NCBI RefSeq assembly: GCF_016107525.1
Contig: NZ_JABASR010000016.1
Coordinates: 1-64,000 of the forward strand
DNA from: Psychrobacter aquimaris
GTDB lineage: Bacteria > Pseudomonadota > Gammaproteobacteria > Pseudomonadales > Moraxellaceae
Direction: 5' to 3'
Length of the DNA stretch: 64,000 nucleotides
Every line of letters starts with the position of its first letter. The stretch's first letter is position 1. The notes beneath the pieces were generated by a model. It ran no database searches. It was not told where the DNA came from and was given only the letters and a program-made list of their open reading frames with translations. The translations under genes and the position numbers were made by a program. Shown here one piece after another: positions 26,716-35,764 of this stretch.

Positions 26716-28098
26716 TTACGATGACGCTCCAAATGTTTGAAATACTTGTAAAGCCTGTGTGTCGTAAACCGTTTTTCCCATCAATTGATTGACGATATAC
26801 CCCGCTCGATAAGCACCCAACCCTAAATCAGGCGTACCAACACCGTGAGTATGAATTTCTTGGTTTTGCACAAAAACTTTGCCACTATTGCTAGCCTGCT
26901 TTTGATAAACTAATGCATAATCGCGATCAATCTTGGGCTGCGCAAAGTCATCATGTTCGATTGCCTGCAGCAGTGTGTTGAGACATGACGGCAGTGCATG
27001 ACGGTAGCCAGTACCAGCGATAACACAATCATAATCAACCGTAAATTGCTGCTGTTGCTCTCGCTGCGCAAATGCCATTTTTACTGTCTCGTCAAAAGTC
27101 GCATCCATTACTTCACAGTTGCACAGCAGCGTGGTGTGCAGGTCTTGATTGCAGATACTGCGCTCATAAAGCTTGTGATAAATATCTCGGATGGTCTCAA
27201 ACCCCATGCCTTTATAAAGTAAGTCTTGCTTGGGCGCGACGTCTGCTTTGGCTTCTGGTGCCAATTGATAAAAATAATCGGTATAAGCAGGGCTAAAATG
27301 CTCCAAGCCCAAAGGTGAATATTCCATCGGAAAAAATCCCGTCGAACGGGTCAACCAATCCAGTTGAAACATGGGTTGATCATTGCTATCAAATTGTTGA
27401 TCGAACAACGCGCGGTATACTTCAGCCGATGACTGGCCAGAGCCCAATACCAATATCTTAGTCAGCCTATCAGCCGTCTTGCCTTCTTTTGCTTTGATCA
27501 CTTTCAGATCGAAGTTATCGGCAAAATGAGCGGTGTGCATACAGCGTTCGGGCGCTTGATTGGCGATTTTTTGTAGCGAGAGCGGTAATGTTGGCTGCGT
27601 GCCCGTTCCTATCACTAGATTTTTGGCATAGTACGTTTTTTGCTCGCCTTGCTCTTGAACTGTGACGACAAACCCGTTATGTGTGTCGGCATTGGCGCTA
27701 TCGGTATCATTATTAATAGAACCATCACCATTTTCGTTGAAAGTCACGTCTAGCACTTGGGCATCAAACGCTAGACTGTCTAACTGTCCTGCGACCCATT
27801 GGCAATAATGATTGTACTCTTTGCGATAAATCTTAAAATCCTCTAAAAAGTAAAACTTAAGCAATCGCTGCTGCGTATGTAAATAGTTTAAAAATGAATA
27901 AGGACTGGTCGGATCTATCAGCGTCACCAAATCTGCCATAAAGGGCACTTGTAGCGTGGTGTGCGGTAAAATCATACCTTTGTGCCAGTTAAATTCTGCC
28001 TTTTGCTCAAAGAATTTGGCTGTAATGTCTGTTTTTTTCAGCAATGCTGCCAGACTAAGATTAAATGGCCCTAAACCAATACCGAGAAGATCTAACAC
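26716..28098 (-). CDS. lysine/ornithine N-monooxygenase family, IucD/RhbE-like
   Basis: This FAD- and NADPH-dependent N-hydroxylase (460 residues) makes the hydroxylamine for a hydroxamate. The FAD motif GIGLGPFNLSLAALL is at about 6-20, the NADPH motif LGSGQSSAEVYRAL near 210, and the late ATGYxxxxP-like signature appears as GTGYRHALPS near 350. The start codon is GTG at 28098, backed by AAGGAA seven bases upstream. Next to diaminobutyrate decarboxylase, the likely substrate is 1,3-diaminopropane instead of lysine or ornithine; this is inferred from context. Confidence 0.9.
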   Translation of the reverse strand: MLDLLGIGLGPFNLSLAALLKKTDITAKFFEQKAEFNWHKGMILPHTTLQVPFMADLVTLIDPTSPYSFLNYLHTQQRLLKFYFLEDFKIYRKEYNHYCQWVAGQLDSLAFDAQVLDVTFNENGDGSINNDTDSANADTHNGFVVTVQEQGEQKTYYAKNLVIGTGTQPTLPLSLQKIANQAPERCMHTAHFADNFDLKVIKAKEGKTADRLTKILVLGSGQSSAEVYRALFDQQFDSNDQPMFQLDWLTRSTGFFPMEYSPLGLEHFSPAYTDYFYQLAPEAKADVAPKQDLLYKGMGFETIRDIYHKLYERSICNQDLHTTLLCNCEVMDATFDETVKMAFAQREQQQQFTVDYDCVIAGTGYRHALPSCLNTLLQAIEHDDFAQPKIDRDYALVYQKQASNSGKVFVQNQEIHTHGVGTPDLGLGAYRAGYIVNQLMGKTVYDTQALQVFQTFGASS

Positions 28099-28171
28099 GT
28101 TGATTCCTTACTTATTTATACCAGCAATATATTTTCTTAGCATACGTTTATTTTGGATTGACCAAGACTGC

Positions 28172-29980
28172 TTATGACTGTGCAACACGCCCAATAGGAT
28201 TGGGAATATCCACATAAATAGATTGAGTCTCGACAGGCGCAGTCAGCTCATCCAATGCGTGCAATCTGGTGAGTAGATTGCCTTTAAACGGCAGTGTGGG
28301 ACTACGCAACAATAAGTCAAATAACGAGCGGTGTGGATACTGTTTTTCCAGCGTAACCAGACAGTCTCGGAACGTCGCTAATAAAGTGCTTTCACTGACA
28401 AGTTCGGTGCGAGCAATCGCTGTAATAAGACCAAATATCGTATTGCCCACCAGATAATAAGCCACGCGTGAGTCGGCAAAATCTTCTGGAATGACGCACT
28501 CACTTTCACTGATAAGCTCAGGATACGCATCAATAAGCGGCATGGCATATTCAGCAATATAACCAAATCCTTGATTGTCCCTCGCCCAAAACTTGGCAGG
28601 ATAACCGTCCTTTAGTTCTATCAGGCTGTTTTGTTGATGAACCTCAAACCCAATACCGTGCTGATAATACAGATGAATAAGCGGTATAAAACCCACTTGT
28701 AAATACGTATCGAACCATTCGGCGGCAATCTTGTCCAAAGGCTCATTGGTACGCTGATGAATAGATTGAAATAAAGTCGCCAAGCGGTTGGTTAGACGAG
28801 TGGGATGGTCTTGGCTTAAACTCGCCAAATTGGTGACTTGCATGGATTCAGTAAAAGGATTGTCACGCAAGATACAAATGGTCTCATCGATGATTTTACC
28901 GTTGATCTGTAAGGCAATCCAAGCGGGATCATTCAATACTGCAATCGTAGGATATTCAGTACCCAACTGTTTACCATAGTCGCTACGCCATATTCGGCAA
29001 GCATGCATACCGCGCTTGCATTCTTTGGGCAGATTAATACGCACAGAATTGGTAATCGCCACAGATAATGACAGTTTAAACATCCAAGGGGCGTCAAATG
29101 CTGCGAGCGTGCGCACCGATGTCGTTGGATGTAAATACCAGCCAAGCATGCCCAAATCAACCAACGCTCCCTTCTCAATCAACTTCTGATACCATGCTTG
29201 CTGCTGCAAAAACGTCGCTTGCCAAGGATGCAGCGGCAACAATTTATGCTCAGGGTTTTGCGCTATCAATTGTTGCTGATAATCGCTCATATCTGTTAAT
29301 AGCTTTTCCTTTAGCTCCGCCGTGATGCTATCGCCATCAACAAACTCTTCAATAATGTAGTCCGAATGCACAAGCCAATAATTCAGCTGTGTTTTGCTAT
29401 TGGTCTCGGGCGCATACTTTGCCCACTCAGCACCATAAAACCCTGCTCGACCTTTTGGTGTCGGATGCATCGCATGTCCATAAATCAGACTTTGCTCGGT
29501 TTGAATAAAACCCTGTTTGTCGTCCACAATGTCATCAATCTCATCATTACGATGCTCTAAAATAATCTGTAGTCCTTCATAACTCTCAAGCCAGCGCTTA
29601 AGCACGCCATTGCCATCTAGCGTGACGTCACTTTTATGTTGATGAACGATATCTTCGATAATAAAAGAAGCTAAGCTCATAGCAGAAGATTTCAGCCACT
29701 GATGTTCATGCTGACTATCATTTAATGAGGCTGCACTTAATACAGAGGGCGTATCAGCGAAACGGTGCTGACCCAATTGACTGACTCTATCTACAGGAAC
29801 AGCCATAACCGTATTGTGCGGCGCAAGGTTTAATAGCAAAATAGGCTTATTTTGTGAGATTTGCTGTTGCAGCGCATTCTGCTCGTCTATCTGTATAATT
29901 TTGCCGCGCCCTGTCTCATAACTATAAGCATTCACTAAATTTTGTAGCGTCAAACGATCAAGCGTTTTATGTTGCATCAT
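28172..29980 (-). CDS. NIS siderophore synthetase, IucA/IucC family (602 residues)
   Basis: This is the third synthetase, with motifs MHPTPKGRAGF near 162, LHPWQATFL near 249, FEVHQQNSLIEL near 437 and WARDNQGFGYI. The opening (LTLQNLVNAYSYETG) resembles IucA/RhbC-type enzymes that act on free citrate. AAGGA lies seven bases before the first of two ATGs, and the gene overlaps the decarboxylase end by 14 bases. Having three family members in one locus is more than the two needed for a simple citrate bis-amide, so an extra carboxylate, amine or macrocyclisation step is likely. Confidence 0.9.
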   Translation of the reverse strand: MMQHKTLDRLTLQNLVNAYSYETGRGKIIQIDEQNALQQQISQNKPILLLNLAPHNTVMAVPVDRVSQLGQHRFADTPSVLSAASLNDSQHEHQWLKSSAMSLASFIIEDIVHQHKSDVTLDGNGVLKRWLESYEGLQIILEHRNDEIDDIVDDKQGFIQTEQSLIYGHAMHPTPKGRAGFYGAEWAKYAPETNSKTQLNYWLVHSDYIIEEFVDGDSITAELKEKLLTDMSDYQQQLIAQNPEHKLLPLHPWQATFLQQQAWYQKLIEKGALVDLGMLGWYLHPTTSVRTLAAFDAPWMFKLSLSVAITNSVRINLPKECKRGMHACRIWRSDYGKQLGTEYPTIAVLNDPAWIALQINGKIIDETICILRDNPFTESMQVTNLASLSQDHPTRLTNRLATLFQSIHQRTNEPLDKIAAEWFDTYLQVGFIPLIHLYYQHGIGFEVHQQNSLIELKDGYPAKFWARDNQGFGYIAEYAMPLIDAYPELISESECVIPEDFADSRVAYYLVGNTIFGLITAIARTELVSESTLLATFRDCLVTLEKQYPHRSLFDLLLRSPTLPFKGNLLTRLHALDELTAPVETQSIYVDIPNPIGRVAQS

Positions 29981-31511
29981 AGTGTTGTCCTTCAGAAATC
30001 TTGAGTCGATTAAAGCCAGCGATAGCCACTTGTTTAAGAATAGTATTAATATCGCTGACTTGGGTATTGGGATTTAAAATGGTGAATTTTAGACAGAGGC
30101 GCTTCTCAACTTGAGTGGTCGCCACATTGGCAATATTATGAATCAATAAGTCTTGCGCAATTTGGCGATTCAATTGAGATAGCTGCTTGTCAGATAACGC
30201 GGTGTTTTGTGGTTTAAAGTAAAATAAGACACTGCTGATAATCGGCTGGTGTACCAACACAAAATCTGTATGGTCTTCAATCAACTCTGCCGCTTGTCTG
30301 GCAGTATCAAGACAGGTGTCAATCAATGCGCCATAATCATCAGTCCCTAATAAATCAAGCGCCATCCAAAGCTTTAGCGCATCGAATCGACGGGTAGTCT
30401 GTAGAGAATAGGTGACCAAATTAGGAATATTGTCTTTTTCATCATCGGAGGAATTGAGATACTCGCTATGATGACGAATGCTCTCAAAGTCTTGCTGATC
30501 GCGTAATAAAAAAGCGCCACAGCTGATGGGCAAAAAGAAATGTTTGTGAAAATCCAAGGTAATTGAATCGGCTTCATGAATGCCGTCAATCAGCTGTCGA
30601 TAACGCTGAGACAGTAGTAACGCCCCGCCCCATGCTGCATCCACATGTAGCCATATCTGAGCAGTGCGACAAATATTGGCGATGTCTGTTAAGTCATCAA
30701 TAGCGCCCAAATCCGTCGTGCCAGCAGTTGCTACCACCGCCATCACATTGCTTGCCCCGATCTCTTCTATTTTATGCTGAAGATGCGATGTGAGCATCGC
30801 GCCACTCGAATCCGTCTTTATCTTTTCTACGCACTGCACACCAAGCCCTAAAAGCGCCGCGTTTTTTTCAATAGAAAAATGCGCTTGGTCTGAGCACAAA
30901 ATCGTACCGCGAGGCTGACCTACTAGCCCTTCTTTTTGAACATCAACGCCTTTGGCTGCATAGAACTTATTGCGCGCCAGCAGTAAGCCCATAAGATTGC
31001 TTTGTGTACCGCCACTGGTAAATACACCACCTGATTTACATGTCAATGAACTATCAGCTTGTGAATCGGTTTGAGCGTTTGTTTGAACAGCAAGACCTGT
31101 ATCAAACTGCCATCGCTGGCACAGCCACTCAACCAGCTCTTTTTCGATATAAGTGGCCGCTGGGCTTTGATTCCAAGAGTCCATACTTTGATTGGTCGCT
31201 GCGATAATCATTTCGGCAATTTGACCAATCAGCAAAGTCGGTGGATGCAAGTGTGCTAAACAATGACGATGCGCTGTTGACACGCAACTGGGCAAAAACT
31301 TGGCTTGTATGTCAGCCAATATGGTTTCGATGTCTCGTCCCTTTGCATTGATGTTGATAGCGGTTGCCGTTTGGAGCTGCGGCGGGGTTCCTCCTGAGTA
31401 CACATTATTGTCATCCAACCATTGTTTGATAACAGCACTCGTTTGCTGCATGTACGTGCGGTATTGCTCACTGGTTTGCTCATTTAATAAATGCAAAGTA
31501 TCCTCACCCAT
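29967..31511 (-). CDS. ddc: L-2,4-diaminobutyrate decarboxylase
   Basis: This PLP-dependent group II decarboxylase (514 residues) makes 1,3-diaminopropane. The PLP Lys sits in TLDFHKHFFLPISCGAF near 318, and the cofactor Asp in LHVDAAWGGALL near 286; GGTQSNLMGLLLAR near 170 is also typical. It lies between the aminotransferase and the first synthetase. It resembles the ddc/RhbB enzymes rather than aromatic amino acid decarboxylases because of its pairing with dat. The spacing of the ribosome site (AGGATAG) to the ATG is short, so a slightly different start is possible. Confidence 0.92.
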   Translation of the reverse strand: MGEDTLHLLNEQTSEQYRTYMQQTSAVIKQWLDDNNVYSGGTPPQLQTATAININAKGRDIETILADIQAKFLPSCVSTAHRHCLAHLHPPTLLIGQIAEMIIAATNQSMDSWNQSPAATYIEKELVEWLCQRWQFDTGLAVQTNAQTDSQADSSLTCKSGGVFTSGGTQSNLMGLLLARNKFYAAKGVDVQKEGLVGQPRGTILCSDQAHFSIEKNAALLGLGVQCVEKIKTDSSGAMLTSHLQHKIEEIGASNVMAVVATAGTTDLGAIDDLTDIANICRTAQIWLHVDAAWGGALLLSQRYRQLIDGIHEADSITLDFHKHFFLPISCGAFLLRDQQDFESIRHHSEYLNSSDDEKDNIPNLVTYSLQTTRRFDALKLWMALDLLGTDDYGALIDTCLDTARQAAELIEDHTDFVLVHQPIISSVLFYFKPQNTALSDKQLSQLNRQIAQDLLIHNIANVATTQVEKRLCLKFTILNPNTQVSDINTILKQVAIAGFNRLKISEGQHYDAT

Positions 31512-31604
31512 CTATCCTACGACGTTATAAAAAGTCGCTAAGCGATTATTATTATTAGTTTTTATCAACCTTTTAAGACACATTCATATTAACGCTATGA
31601 CGTG

Positions 31605-32954
31605 CTACAAATTGGCTTGCAGCGCACTTTCCAGTTTTGCCAATACTTGCTGTAACTCGTCCTTTGTCACATTGAGCGGTGGCAAGAAGCGCAGTACCGT
31701 TCCGCCGCGTCCGCCTTTTTCGATGACCAAACCGTTCTTAAAACAATCCTGCTGAATTCTAGCAGCCACCACGCTATCCGCAGGATAACTGCCGTCGGTT
31801 TGTTTGGGCAGACTCGGATCTATAATTTCCATACCGATCATCAGGCCTCGACCTCTGATGTGACCAATCCTTGGGTAGTGTTGCTGTAGAGATTTTAGCT
31901 CTGCCATAAACCACGCCCCTATGTCAGCGACATACGCGGCCATGTCGTTCTCTTTTAGATACTCAAGGGTGGCAAGCCCCGTTGCCATAGCCAACTGATT
32001 ACCACGGAATGTGCCAGAATGATTGCCCGCTTGCCATACATCGTATTGTTTTTTGATACCCAATACCGCCATTGGTAAGCCTCCGCCAAGGGCTTTTGAC
32101 ATAACAATCATGTCGGGATCGATATCCGCATATTGATAGGCAAACCAGCGCCCCGTACGGCAAAACCCAGTCTGCACCTCATCAATGATTAATAAGATAT
32201 CCAGCTCTTTGGTCACGCGGCGCACCTGCTTTAGCCATTCTATTGGCGCAGGATTGACCCCGCCCTCTCCCTGAATAACCTCTAAAATCACTGCCGCGGG
32301 TTTTACCACGCCACTTTCTACATCTTTTAAAAAGTTTTCAAAGTAAGTAATGTGTGCGCTGACACTTTGCTCACTAGACAAGCCAAAAGCGCAGCGGTAA
32401 GCATTAGGGTACGGCAGAAATTGCACTGGGCCCATCAACCCTTCGATGCCTTGTTTGGGGGCAAGATTGCCAGTCACTGCGAGCGCGCCATGAGTCATGC
32501 CATGATAACCGCCGCTAAAGCTGACGATGCCTGAACGACCAGTCACTTGTTTGGCCAACTTAATCGCCGCCTCTACTGCATCCGCACCCGTTGGGCCGCA
32601 AAACTGCAAGCAATATTCATCGCTACTGGTGGCCAAAAGCGTATATAAAAACTCACTAAATTTGTCTTTTAATGGCGTGGTAATGTCCAAGGTATGCATC
32701 GGCAGATCGCTGTCCAAAAGCTGCTTGATGCTCTCAGTGACCACAGGATGATTGTGTCCAAGCGCGAGCGTTCCTGCGCCAGATAGACAATCTATGTATT
32801 TATTCCCTTCCACATCGGTAATCCAAGCGCCTGTTGCTGATTGAATCGCAAAAGGCAGTTTGCGCGGATAACTGCGAACCTTGGACTCGAACTGCGCTTG
32901 GCGATGTAAATAGCATTCGTTATCAGTTTTTTCATCTAAAAAAGACATATACAT
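31605..32954 (-). CDS. dat: diaminobutyrate--2-oxoglutarate aminotransferase
   Basis: This class III aminotransferase (449 residues) makes L-2,4-diaminobutyrate from aspartate semialdehyde and glutamate. The PLP region [19 protein letters not shown] and Lys motif [16 protein letters not shown] are present, as is the [16 protein letters not shown] helix near 115. It is the first gene of the siderophore operon, upstream of ddc. Together Dat and Ddc supply 1,3-diaminopropane, as in the acinetoferrin and rhizobactin systems. A strong Fur box lies about 240 bases upstream, with a small repeat element in between. Confidence 0.92.
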   Translation of the reverse strand: MYMSFLDEKTDNECYLHRQAQFESKVRSYPRKLPFAIQSATGAWITDVEGNKYIDCLSGAGTLALGHNHPVVTESIKQLLDSDLPMHTLDITTPLKDKFSEFLYTLLATSSDEYCLQFCGPTGADAVEAAIKLAKQVTGRSGIVSFSGGYHGMTHGALAVTGNLAPKQGIEGLMGPVQFLPYPNAYRCAFGLSSEQSVSAHITYFENFLKDVESGVVKPAAVILEVIQGEGGVNPAPIEWLKQVRRVTKELDILLIIDEVQTGFCRTGRWFAYQYADIDPDMIVMSKALGGGLPMAVLGIKKQYDVWQAGNHSGTFRGNQLAMATGLATLEYLKENDMAAYVADIGAWFMAELKSLQQHYPRIGHIRGRGLMIGMEIIDPSLPKQTDGSYPADSVVAARIQQDCFKNGLVIEKGGRGGTVLRFLPPLNVTKDELQQVLAKLESALQANL

Positions 32955-33032
32955 AGTATCGAACCTTATTCGCTATTCTTAACTTCAACTTGAAAACAGG
33001 CTTTAAAGAAAGCTTGAGAAAATAGTCGGCTT

Positions 33033-33136
33033 ATACCAAACCCAAAGATCAAAGTAGCGAGGAAAACGAGTGCAAATACTACGCAAAGTAGGCTAAACAA
33101 GTTTGACGCAGCTCAGTGTGTTTTTGGATTTGGTAT
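33033..33136. repeat. 104-bp inverted-repeat element (MITE-like)
   Basis: The ends ATACCAAACCCAAA (33033-33046) and the complement of ATACCAAATCCAAA (33123-33136) match at 13 of 14 positions. The interior is non-coding. It lies in the dat leader between the Fur box and the gene. Only this copy was seen in the window, so its repetitive nature is inferred from its form. Confidence 0.55.
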
Positions 33137-33194
33137 TCATTTAAAAAAATATAGTGTGGATGCACTATAACGGGTATTAATATTGAATGATAAT

Positions 33195-33213
33195 ATAAAT
33201 GATAATCATTATC
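33195..33213. promoter_or_regulatory. strong Fur box upstream of dat
   Basis: The 19-mer matches the Fur consensus at 16 of 19, with a perfect AATGATAATCATTATC core. A further GATAAT hexamer just upstream (33189-33194) extends the array, as in multi-dimer Fur sites. It should control the dat-ddc-synthetase-hydroxylase-acyltransferase-exporter transcript. Confidence 0.8.
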
Positions 33214-33344
33214 GTTAATGTGACGTATTATTGACGACCGATGTCCTGCTGTCAACCTAATTTATTTATTTTTGAATATTTACCTTGATAATTAATACAA
33301 AATGAAGGTTTTAACGCCCAATAGCAGGCGAATGATTAACACTC

Positions 33345-33455
33345 ATGAATATAAACCCATCAGTATTGGTCATTAATCTGGCTTTCTTTGTATTAAGTTC
33401 TCTAACAATAGCGATTGTTGCCAGCATCGCAGCAGGTTTGACAAGCGCTGCCTAA
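33345..33455 (+). CDS. possible 36-residue single-helix membrane protein
   Basis: An ATG-to-TAA frame encodes a polar start (MNINPS) followed by a long hydrophobic stretch (VLVINLAFFVLSSLTIAIVA) and a short small-residue tail (GLTSAA). The ribosome site is weak. The composition is typical of a single membrane helix, but a frame this short could be chance in AT-rich DNA between the dat promoter and transposon remnants. No family is recognised. Confidence 0.25.
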   Translation: MNINPSVLVINLAFFVLSSLTIAIVASIAAGLTSAA

Positions 33456-33679
33456 TAACTTTACTGTTTATCTCGATTTTCTGAGTAAGTTGTTCATAGC
33501 TCATACTCCATTTGAGTAGCAAAACTATTTCCCGATATATCGCTGAATTCATTAATACTAAACTCATTAATACCAAGACTCTCTAGTTCCTACTTAATAC
33601 TACAGCCGCTAGCAAGCCGCCTTATCGGGCTCTTATTACTTTTAGAAATACTCAGGTCACTAGATTGATATTGAGGTTT

Positions 33680-33850
33680 GAATTACTGAACAGTGTGATT
33701 CGTACGGCGGTGAATAAGCGTAATGTGTTCCCATCTGATCAGGCGACTTTCAAGGTAGTCGCAATCCAGCAGGCGTCCAAGAAGTAGTCGATGCCAATCC
33801 GTCACTGGACGGCTGCTATTAATCACTTTATGATTATGTTTTATGATTAT
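33680..33850 (+). pseudogene. C-terminal remnant of an IS256-type transposase
   Basis: Translation of this stretch gives VIRTAVNKRNVFPSDQATFK, then AIQQASKK, a TAG stop, and MPIRHWTAAINHFMIMF. This order matches the C-terminal end of IS256-family transposases. The gene lacks its 5' part, carries a nonsense codon, appears to miss residues after ATFKVV, and runs into a short tandem repeat (TTTTATGATTATG). It is a dead fragment. Confidence 0.65.
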
Positions 33851-33905
33851 GTTTTATGATTATATTTGATGACCGCGTCAGCAGGCATTTAATCTAGATG
33901 ACAAT

Positions 33906-33940
33906 GACACAGAATATGAGATACCCTCATATTCTGTGTC
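33906..33940 (-). terminator. hairpin downstream of mhpD
   Basis: Fifteen perfectly paired bases (GACACAGAATATGAG and its complement) enclose a 5-base loop, about 85 bases past the mhpD stop. No T-run follows on either strand, so termination efficiency is uncertain; it may instead protect the 3' end of the mhp message. Confidence 0.55.
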
Positions 33941-34025
33941 ACTAAGCTTTTCATAGTTAGAGTTTTACTTAGGTGAGGTTTCGTACTTCAAATTCCCTTT
34001 CAAAGGGGACATTTCAATAAATGCC

Positions 34026-34811
34026 CTAAATAAAATCTATAGTAAGTTCCCCATAACTATCAAACTTAGCGGTATAACTGGTAGGTTCTGTGACTGCTGA
34101 CATTGGACCTAACGCACCCGTTAAAATGACCTCGCCAGCTTTGATAGGCGTACCCATTTTAGCCATAGTCTGCGCTAACCAACGCGTGGCAATCAACGGA
34201 TTGCCAAGACAGTTTCTACCAACACCTTGAGACACTTCTCTACCATCTGCTAGTAGGCTCATTTTAGTATTAAGCATGTCGATTTCGGAAAGCTGATAGG
34301 GACGTTGACCTAATACTATCAATGCTGACGAAGCATTATCTGCGATAGTATCTTCGATGCGAATATCCCAGTTATTGATACGACTATCGACTACCTCAAT
34401 AGCAATCAACACGTAGTCAATAGCTGCTATTACATCTAATAATGTACTATCAGGGTGCGGCAAATCTTTTTTTAGTACGACTGCAAGCTCAACTTCAACT
34501 TTGGGCTGAATTAGACCTTTTAGCTCAATGGTTTCACCTTCCATTACCACCATATTGGCATAGATGTTGCCAAAGTCAGGCTGATCGACTCCTAGCTGTT
34601 TTTGAACAACATCTGAGGTAAGACCAATTTTACGACCAATGATTCTATTGCCCATTGATAGACGACGCTTAGTATTGATCTCTTGAATTTTATAAGCGTC
34701 CTCAATGCTCAACGAGTGATCGAACAACTCTCGTACTGGTTTACAGGGTGCGTTATTCTCTTCGGCTTGCCAAAGCAAATCGGCGGCTTGTTGAAAAATT
34801 TGTGCTTTCAT
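34026..34811 (-). CDS. mhpD: 2-keto-4-pentenoate hydratase
   Basis: This enzyme adds water to 2-hydroxypenta-2,4-dienoate to give 4-hydroxy-2-oxovalerate. The 261 residues contain the fumarylacetoacetase-like metal-site region PKVEVELAVVLKKDLP near 102 and the EVVDSRINNWDIRIEDTIADNASSA segment, both typical of MhpD/XylJ. TAAGGGA precedes the ATG. It is the last gene of the mhp operon, nine bases after mhpC. Its family also includes 4-oxalocrotonate decarboxylases, but the mhpC and mhpE neighbours favour the hydratase. Confidence 0.9.
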   Translation of the reverse strand: MKAQIFQQAADLLWQAEENNAPCKPVRELFDHSLSIEDAYKIQEINTKRRLSMGNRIIGRKIGLTSDVVQKQLGVDQPDFGNIYANMVVMEGETIELKGLIQPKVEVELAVVLKKDLPHPDSTLLDVIAAIDYVLIAIEVVDSRINNWDIRIEDTIADNASSALIVLGQRPYQLSEIDMLNTKMSLLADGREVSQGVGRNCLGNPLIATRWLAQTMAKMGTPIKAGEVILTGALGPMSAVTEPTSYTAKFDSYGELTIDFI

Positions 34812-34820
34812 AATTATCCC

Positions 34821-35675
34821 TTAAGCTTTTTGACCTGCTAAATAATGAGTAATTAGCTGATTAAAATCATCTGCTCTTTCAATCTGTGACCAATGCCCGC
34901 AGCCACTAAATATGTGAGCTTCTGAATCAGGAATAGTTGTCAGCAACTCCCAAGTACGGGTTAATGGAATGACTTTGTCATCCTTACCATGAATCAACAA
35001 TATAGGCATGGTTAATTGGGAGAGTTTTTCTAAATCTAGTGGTAACGCATCTCGATCACGGTCACGTGCAGTGACTACTGGAATCAAACGTTCTTCTGCT
35101 TCGTCTTTTAGTGCTGCTGCATATCTGATATCCACCAAAGTGTCATTCACTAACGATTTATCAGTAACCATCATCTCTAAACCACGACGGATACCTGCTT
35201 TAGAGACATCAGGCTTAGAGTGAGCGGCTAAAGCTTTATTAAGCTTTGCGCCTCCTGTACCCATAGAAATAATGCCATGTAGGCGTTCTGGATGATCAAT
35301 CGCCATCTGAAAACCAACCCAGCCTCCCAGCGAATTACCGACTAGCCATGTTTTTTCAATATCGAGAGCATCCATAAGTCGAATCGTATGATTGACCCAC
35401 TCTCTGATACCATACTTTATATCTGCTGGTGTTACCGTTTCACCATAGCCAATAAAGTCAAAGGCTATTGCTCTAACCTCTTTACCGAGCGCTGGTAGGT
35501 TCTTCCACCAGTTAGCGGACGCCGATACGCCAGTTCCTGAACCATGTAAAAACAGGACTGGAGTACCTTTTCCAATATCATAGTAGTGAGTAAGCTCACC
35601 TGAATCCGTCTCAATCCATTTATCTTCAAGACCAAAAAACTCTGGCGTTTTAAAGTTTGGAATAGATGCTGTCAT
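34821..35675 (-). CDS. mhpC: 2-hydroxy-6-oxonona-2,4-dienedioate hydrolase
   Basis: This is a C-C bond alpha/beta-hydrolase of the meta-cleavage pathway. The oxyanion region LHGSGTGVSASANWWK, nucleophile Ser in GNSLGGWVGF near 113, Asp in HGKDDKVIP and His in GCGHWSQIE complete the triad. The start at 35675 is chosen because GGAG lies seven bases upstream; an ATG four codons earlier has no ribosome site. The 284-residue length fits MhpC. It releases 2-hydroxypentadienoate (to MhpD) and succinate or fumarate. Confidence 0.93.
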   Translation of the reverse strand: MTASIPNFKTPEFFGLEDKWIETDSGELTHYYDIGKGTPVLFLHGSGTGVSASANWWKNLPALGKEVRAIAFDFIGYGETVTPADIKYGIREWVNHTIRLMDALDIEKTWLVGNSLGGWVGFQMAIDHPERLHGIISMGTGGAKLNKALAAHSKPDVSKAGIRRGLEMMVTDKSLVNDTLVDIRYAAALKDEAEERLIPVVTARDRDRDALPLDLEKLSQLTMPILLIHGKDDKVIPLTRTWELLTTIPDSEAHIFSGCGHWSQIERADDFNQLITHYLAGQKA

Positions 35676-35764
35676 GGTGTTCTCCATATATTTTTAGAAT
35701 AAATTTTATGCTGTTCGAGATTAATAAAGTTACTGATAGCTTTATTGCTACGTCATACTATTTT

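Noticed and set aside
33373-33576. Minus-strand 67-codon frame with a faint winged-helix look (SYEQLTQKIEINSKVIRQRL)
   Set aside because: It has no clear start signal, lies in a region of transposon debris, and is too short for a regulator. It may be a relic, but it cannot be supported.
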